From Bacillota bacterium (GTDB lineage Bacteria > Bacillota > Clostridia > Christensenellales > Pumilibacteraceae): a stretch of 36,718 bases of DNA. The position numbers and the translations under genes were made by a program. The stretch spans positions 1-36,718 of the forward strand of contig WRDI01000005.1 in assembly GCA_009783515.1 (NCBI GenBank). The letters are read 5' to 3'. Below are positions 32,364 to 36,718 of the stretch, piece by piece. Numbering within the stretch: the first letter of the stretch is position 1; each line of letters begins with the position of its first letter. The notes under the pieces were generated by a model that saw only the letters and a list, made by a program, of their open reading frames with translations, did not search any database and was not told the DNA's origin.

Positions 32364-33044
32364 TCATTTTCCCTTTAAGACGTATCCTACGCCGCGCACG
32401 CTGACAATGCAATCACCGTTATTTTTCAGTTTTGCGCGCAGATTTTTAATGTGAATATCCACCGTGCGGCTGTCGCCGAAATATTCATCGCCCCAAACAT
32501 CACGCAGAAAGTCCTCCCGCGCAATTACCGTTTCCGCATTTTTCATAAAGTGTTGTAACAGCTCAAACTCTTTGTATGTAAGCGTGACAGGTTCGCCGTC
32601 CGAGGTAACGGCGCGCGCGGACGGGTTCAAAGATAAACCGCCGAAGGCAAGCGCGCCGTCCGTAGTCGCCGCGGAGTATTTGCGCAAATGCGCTTTAATC
32701 CTTGCTGTCAGTTCAAGCACCGAAAAAGGTTTTGTAATATAATCGTCCGCGCCGCTGTCAAGCCCTGTTATTTTATTTATTTCGTTGGCTTTTGCCGTAA
32801 GCATTATGATCTTGATGCCCACGTTTTTATATTTCGTGCGTATCGTTTTTAACGCCTCTATTCCGTCCATAGCGGGGAGCATGATGTCTAAAATAATTAG
32901 GTCGGGGAGCCGCGTTTCCAAAGCGGACAGCAAAGCCTCGGCGGTATCGAATGACACTACTTCGTAACCTGTGTTTGTGAGGGCATAGTTTACAAGCTCT
33001 CTTATACTTGTGTCGTCCTCGACGCTGTAAATTAAATTTGCCAT
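32364..33044 (-). CDS. phoP: Response regulator of the phosphate response (OmpR/PhoB family)
   Basis: 226 residues. The receiver domain (1-118) has the acidic pair ED-D at 9-11, phospho-acceptor Asp53 in LIILDIMLP and Lys in ITKPF. The C-terminal winged helix (about 130-226) has LTYKEFELLQHFMKN, RTVDIHIKNLRAKL and VRGVGYVLKG, the OmpR/PhoB type. After phosphorylation by the adjacent kinase it should activate phosphate-starvation genes, including this operon. It sits one base from phoR and 46 bases from phoU. No clear Pho-box could be assigned within the window. Confidence 0.93.
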   Translation of the reverse strand: MANLIYSVEDDTSIRELVNYALTNTGYEVVSFDTAEALLSALETRLPDLIILDIMLPAMDGIEALKTIRTKYKNVGIKIIMLTAKANEINKITGLDSGADDYITKPFSVLELTARIKAHLRKYSAATTDGALAFGGLSLNPSARAVTSDGEPVTLTYKEFELLQHFMKNAETVIAREDFLRDVWGDEYFGDSRTVDIHIKNLRAKLKNNGDCIVSVRGVGYVLKGK

Positions 33045-33090
33045 ATTGTCCTCTTATGAAACAAGGTCACGAATACTTTTTGATACGACC

Positions 33091-33753
33091 TTATATTTTT
33101 CTGTGTTTTTTCTCGCCCGTTTTGCAAAAGACTACCCAATCGGCAATATTCTCGGCGTGGTCGCCTATTTTCTCAAAATACTTTGCCACCATCATCAGGT
33201 AGATTGCTTGATTTGCGTACTTGGGTTTGCTCTGTAATAATTCTATCATTTCGTCGCGCAATTTGGCAAACAAAATGTCAACCTCGTCGTCCGTTTCTAT
33301 TACTTTTTTTGCTATGTCTATGTCCTGCTTAATAAAGCTGTCTATGCTGGCGTTTACCATTTGCTTCGCAAGTTGCGCCATTTTGGGCAGTATTATCCAT
33401 TTGCCCTGCGCAACATAATTCTCGTCAATCAAATGCAGGACAATCGTGCAAATATCCTCCGCTTGGTCGCCGATGCGTTCTAAGTCCGTAACCATTTTAA
33501 GCGCGGTGGAAATAATCCTTAAATCAGTCGCTATCGGTTGTTGGCGCAGAAGAATATTTAATGCCCTTGATTCGATTTGATTGGCGAGGCCGTTGATTTC
33601 CCTGTCGGCGGCGATAACGGTTTCCGCTAATACCCTGTCTTGCTTAATAAGTGCGGCAATACTTCTGTCAATCGATTCTTCTACCAAAAGTCCTAACCTA
33701 ACAAGGTTAGAGCGAAGTTCGTCCATTTCTTTTTCAAAGCGGCTTCTATACAT
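33091..33753 (-). CDS. phoU: Phosphate transport system regulator PhoU
   Basis: 220 residues from the ATG at 33751-33753, set by GGAG six bases upstream; the longer open frame runs into the palindromic element and is not used. Two PhoU helical repeats are visible: RSRFEKEMDELRSNLVRLG through LRIISTALKMVTDLERIGDQ with the metal-binding E-x-x-x-D type motif DLERIGDQAEDI, and again MVAKYFEKIGDHAENIADW. PhoU links the PstSCAB transporter to PhoR and lowers signalling when phosphate is ample. It lies between pstB and phoP on the same strand. Confidence 0.94.
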   Translation of the reverse strand: MYRSRFEKEMDELRSNLVRLGLLVEESIDRSIAALIKQDRVLAETVIAADREINGLANQIESRALNILLRQQPIATDLRIISTALKMVTDLERIGDQAEDICTIVLHLIDENYVAQGKWIILPKMAQLAKQMVNASIDSFIKQDIDIAKKVIETDDEVDILFAKLRDEMIELLQSKPKYANQAIYLMMVAKYFEKIGDHAENIADWVVFCKTGEKKHRKI

Positions 33754-33793
33754 AATTATCTCCATTTTCGCCGACAAGCGGCAACATAAATAT

Positions 33794-33923
33794 ATGCGAA
33801 AGAATAGTCGCGACAGAGAATGGCAACAGTCGTTAAGCCGCCGAAGGGAGTGTATACAGACATACATGACCGAGGCGGCGAAACGAGCGTAGCCATTATA
33901 TGCCGATGAATATTCTTTCGCAT
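33794..33923. repeat. 130-bp imperfect palindrome between pstB and phoU
   Basis: The ends ATGCGAAAGAATA (33794-33806) and TATTCTTTCGCAT (33911-33923) are perfect 13-base inverted repeats. The inner parts also match in inverted order: AATGGC-AC, a GTCGTT/CTCGTT block and GCCGCC on one side against their complements on the other. The right end touches the pstB stop codon. It looks like a palindromic repeat element or a structured RNA between the two genes. Confidence 0.7.
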
Positions 33924-34681
33924 TAACCGAACCTCCCCGTTATATATTTTTCACATTTCTCATTCTTCGGGCTTGAAAAAACTTGTGAGGAATCGCCGAA
34001 TTCAAGCATTTCGCCGAGCAGGAAAAACCCCGTTTTATCCGATATTCTCGCCGCCTGCTGCATATTGTGGGTGACAATCACTATGGTGTATTGCTTTTTA
34101 AGTTCCTCGCAAAGCTCCTCGATTTTGCCCGTTGAGATAGGGTCAAGCGCGCTTGTCGGTTCGTCCATCAACAGTATTTTCGGTTGCACGGCAAGTGCGC
34201 GGGCTATGCAAACTCTTTGCTGCTGTCCGCCGGACAACCCAAGCGCGGATTTATTAAGCCTGTCCTTCGCCTCGTCCCAAATATTCGCCCTTTTCAGGCT
34301 TTCGACAACTATAGGGTCAAGGTTTTTGCGCCCCTTCACGCCGTGCGTGCGCGGCCCGAAGGCAATGTTGTCATAAATGCTCATGGGAAAAACGTTGGGC
34401 TTTTGGAACACCATGCCCACTTCTTTGCGCAAAAGATTTACGTCCGTGTTCTCGTGTATGTCCCTGCCGTCGACAAAAATTTTGCCCGCGATTTTGCAGC
34501 CCTCTATAAGGTCGTTCATACGGTTAAAGCAGCGCAAAAGCGTGGATTTTCCGCAGCCCGACGGACCGATAAAGGCGGTGATTTCCCGCTCGGCAACCTC
34601 TAAATTCACGTTTTTCAGCGCCTGAAAGTCCCCGTAAAACAGGTCGAGGCTTTCCGCTTTAATGCAAATTTCGTTTTCCAT
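33923..34681 (-). CDS. pstB: Phosphate ABC transporter ATPase PstB
   Basis: 252 residues from the ATG at 34679-34681, which follows AAGG by five bases; the longer frame back to the pstA stop would begin with TTG and has no family match. Walker [11 protein letters not shown]-loop FQKPNVFP, signature LSGGQQQR, Walker [13 protein letters not shown] and the H-loop VTHNM are all intact. It powers phosphate import through PstC-PstA in the inner membrane. Gene order pstC-pstA-pstB-phoU is the usual one. Confidence 0.96.
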   Translation of the reverse strand: MENEICIKAESLDLFYGDFQALKNVNLEVAEREITAFIGPSGCGKSTLLRCFNRMNDLIEGCKIAGKIFVDGRDIHENTDVNLLRKEVGMVFQKPNVFPMSIYDNIAFGPRTHGVKGRKNLDPIVVESLKRANIWDEAKDRLNKSALGLSGGQQQRVCIARALAVQPKILLMDEPTSALDPISTGKIEELCEELKKQYTIVIVTHNMQQAARISDKTGFFLLGEMLEFGDSSQVFSSPKNEKCEKYITGRFG

Positions 34682-34749
34682 AATATCCTTTTTTTTGTTG
34701 TTTTGCCGCTTCTTAACAACTGCATCGCGGCTTTTTTTGTCAAACAAAC

Positions 34750-35628
34750 CTACTGCCTGTCGCGCTTGATAAGCTTGCCGACTCCCGTCGCCAAAAGGTT
34801 AAGCCCCACCACCAAAACAAGCAGCACCACGGCAGTCGCGGCGGAAAGCTCGGGCCAGTCGCTTGCAAAATAATACACATTTAACGCCAGCGAAGTACCG
34901 GGGTCCGTAGGAGAACGCGGAATCCCGTTTTGCAGCATTCCGATGGTAAGTATAAAAACCGCGCTTTCGCTTATTATCCTGCCGATTGCCAAAATGACGG
35001 CGGTGACTATGCCTCCCGCGGCGTTAGGCAAAACCACCGAAAAAATCGTGCGCACCTTACTTGCCCCCAGTGCGTGGCTGCCCTCGCGATATATTGAAGG
35101 CACGGACAGCAGGCTTTCCTCTACCGAACGGATAATCGTGGGCAAAATCATAATCGACACCGTCAGGCCTCCGCCCAAAAGCGTATACCCCCAGCCGAAA
35201 AGAAGTACAAAAACAATATACCCGAACAAGCCGTACACTATGCTGGGGATTGCCGCCAAGGTTTCTATCGCCAAGCGTATTATGCGGACGACTTTCCCCT
35301 TGCCCGCGTATTCGCTGAGATAAATCGCGGTGAGTATGCCTATGGGAATCGCCACTCCCGCCCCGATCATTACCAAATAGGCGGTACCGATAAGGCCGGG
35401 CACCAAGGTGGGGTGCGCGGCGGTATTTTCCCCGAAAATAAAATCAAGCGACAGGTGCGGGACGCCTCTTATCAATATAAAAACGATAATGCCTATCAGC
35501 GCGGCGACGGCGATACCCGCGCAGACAAAAGAAATGATTTTTAAGAACGTATACGGTGCTCTGTGCCGACCGGAAAGCTTTCGCGCTTTTTGCGGCAAGG
35601 GCGCCGTCTTATCCTGCCTGACCGCCAT
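34750..35628 (-). CDS. pstA: Phosphate ABC transporter permease PstA
   Basis: 292 residues with six membrane segments and the permease loop [20 protein letters not shown], then [20 protein letters not shown], the EAA-type motif that contacts PstB. The first 20 bases overlap the end of pstC, so the two are translationally coupled. The basic, Pro-rich N-terminus is unusual but short. Confidence 0.94.
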   Translation of the reverse strand: MAVRQDKTAPLPQKARKLSGRHRAPYTFLKIISFVCAGIAVAALIGIIVFILIRGVPHLSLDFIFGENTAAHPTLVPGLIGTAYLVMIGAGVAIPIGILTAIYLSEYAGKGKVVRIIRLAIETLAAIPSIVYGLFGYIVFVLLFGWGYTLLGGGLTVSIMILPTIIRSVEESLLSVPSIYREGSHALGASKVRTIFSVVLPNAAGGIVTAVILAIGRIISESAVFILTIGMLQNGIPRSPTDPGTSLALNVYYFASDWPELSAATAVVLLVLVVGLNLLATGVGKLIKRDRQ

Positions 35629-36553
35629 CGGCTCCCTCCTCCGCCGCCGGCCGCGGCTTTTCTTTTTTATTTTTCTTATCGCGCTTGCCCGCGTTTTGAA
35701 TCAGCGAAAAAGCGGTATTTATAAGCAGCGTGAACACCATCAGAATAACTCCCGTCGATATCAGCGCGCCCAAAACGTCGTCCGTCGCGTCCAAGGCACC
35801 CGAGGCGATGTTGGAGGTAAGGGTATGTACTGCCTGAAATAATCTGTTGGGTACCTCGGGAGTGCCTCCGCCTATGACCATTGCCACCGCCATCGTTTCG
35901 CCTACCGCCCTGCCTATCGACAAAACTACCGCGGCGAAAACCCCGCTTTTGGCGGCGGGCAGCATAACCTTAAAAACCGTCTGCTCCTTGTTCGCGCCTA
36001 AGGCAAGCGCGCCCTCGTAATATTCGTTTGGGACGGCATACAAGGATTCGAGGCTTATGCTGACGATTGTGGGAAGCAGCATAACCGATAAAATCAGGCT
36101 CGCCGATAAAATTCCCTCGCCGTACGCGGTGGGCGAAACTCTTGCAAAGACGGGTACTATCACCAGCAGCCCGAAAAGCCCGTATATGACCGAGGGAATG
36201 CCCGCCAAAAGGTTGACCATCTGCCTTATCACATTTACAATTTTTTTTGGGCAAAATTTATATAAAAATACGGCGGTAAACAGCCCTATGCTCACGCCTA
36301 TCGCCGTGGACATGGCGGTAACATAGATCGAGCCCACTATAAGCGGGAACGCCCCGTACTGCTTGTTTGCCGGGTGCCAGTCCCTGCCGAACAGAAAGTT
36401 GAACAGCCCCGCCTCGGCGATTTTGGGCACGCCGCGGATAAGCAGAAATACGATAATCAGCAGCAGCGCTAAAACGGAAAAGATTGACGAAAGCAGGAAC
36501 ACCGCTTTCATCAACTTTTCTCTGACACGAATAAATTTGTATAATTTTATCAT
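35609..36553 (-). CDS. pstC: Phosphate ABC transporter permease PstC
   Basis: 314 residues with six membrane segments; NLLAGIPSVIYGLFGLLV and SLYAVPNEYYEGALALGANK are the family loops. The C-terminus has an extra charged tail ([20 protein letters not shown]). The ATG at 36551-36553 has no clear ribosome-binding site, and Met15 is an alternative. The substrate-binding protein PstS, normally just upstream, is not in the window. Confidence 0.93.
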   Translation of the reverse strand: MIKLYKFIRVREKLMKAVFLLSSIFSVLALLLIIVFLLIRGVPKIAEAGLFNFLFGRDWHPANKQYGAFPLIVGSIYVTAMSTAIGVSIGLFTAVFLYKFCPKKIVNVIRQMVNLLAGIPSVIYGLFGLLVIVPVFARVSPTAYGEGILSASLILSVMLLPTIVSISLESLYAVPNEYYEGALALGANKEQTVFKVMLPAAKSGVFAAVVLSIGRAVGETMAVAMVIGGGTPEVPNRLFQAVHTLTSNIASGALDATDDVLGALISTGVILMVFTLLINTAFSLIQNAGKRDKKNKKEKPRPAAEEGADGGQAG

Positions 36554-36634
36554 TTTTGCATCTTGTAGTATGTATTTAGAGTGGGCTTACCGACAAATCG
36601 ACTTTGTTACACTTGCGGCAAGCCCTATATATGA

Positions 36635-36678
36635 GCCTTGTACGGTCTCGCATTCTCTTTAGCTGTTCCGTACAAGGC
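36635..36678. repeat. 11-base inverted repeat upstream of pstC
   Basis: GCCTTGTACGG (36635-36645) and CCGTACAAGGC (36668-36678) are perfect arms around 22 bases. On the plus strand GGAGGGGGGCTTTTTT follows ten bases later. It could reduce read-through from pstS into pstC or be a regulatory hairpin. Confidence 0.5.
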
Positions 36679-36718
36679 GGAGGGGGGCTTTTTTATTTGT
36701 TAGCCGATAATATCCGAC

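Noticed and set aside
33059..33240. Plus-strand frames opposite phoU
   Set aside because: Antisense shadows with no start signal.
33753..33867. 38-residue N-terminal extension of PhoU
   Set aside because: It lies in the palindromic element, is not like any PhoU, and the internal ATG has a good ribosome-binding site.

Overview
The window looks like chromosomal DNA of an uncultured member of the Bacillota, probably Clostridia from a gut-type habitat. The evidence is strong GGAGG ribosome-binding sites, consensus sigma-A promoters, lipoproteins, a class A penicillin-binding protein, a PhoP/PhoR-pst phosphate operon, and BspA-type leucine-rich and GLUG repeats. No rRNA, tRNA or CRISPR array was recognised. 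Codon use is standard.

Region 1 (1-4690) is one end of an integrative or conjugative element read on the minus strand. It holds a self-cleaving LexA-type repressor behind its own promoter and operator, a zinc-ribbon protein, a 39-residue peptide, two small sigma-region-4 proteins, a 103-residue unknown, and the first 576 residues of a large ArdC-like plus MutS-domain-I protein that runs off the left edge.

Region 2 (4744-13300) is a minus-strand set of exported proteins: a 2045-residue subtilase with leucine-rich and GLUG repeats, two paralogous lipoproteins with the same anchor but different heads, and a small secreted peptide. Region 3 (about 13120-16310) is a graveyard of broken genes. It contains a GLUG protein fused to scrambled trypsin-like protease pieces, a metallo-beta-lactamase-fold protein without its 5' end, and a RhuM protein without its 3' end.

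Region 4 (16416-24604) has a class A PBP, a leaderless type IIG-like restriction/methylation protein, an RdgB-type house-cleaning pyrophosphatase carrying an in-frame repeat insertion, two tandem membrane-protein paralogues and a zinc-ribbon membrane protein. Region 5 (24878-30200) has a PadR DNA-binding domain fused through a long acidic linker to a multi-span membrane domain, then a thioester-type adhesin whose long leader carries a degenerate repeat array.

Region 6 (30363-36718) is the phosphate operon, transcribed leftward in the order pstC-pstA-pstB-phoU-phoP-phoR and ending at a strong terminator. A 130-bp imperfect palindrome lies between pstB and phoU. pstS must lie beyond the right edge if it is linked.

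The most unusual items are the PadR-membrane fusion with its consensus promoter and palindrome, the in-frame palindromic repeat inside rdgB, the repeat-array leader of the adhesin, the subtilase with Glu at the catalytic Asp position, and the head-to-head junction of two 5'-truncated genes near 15060.
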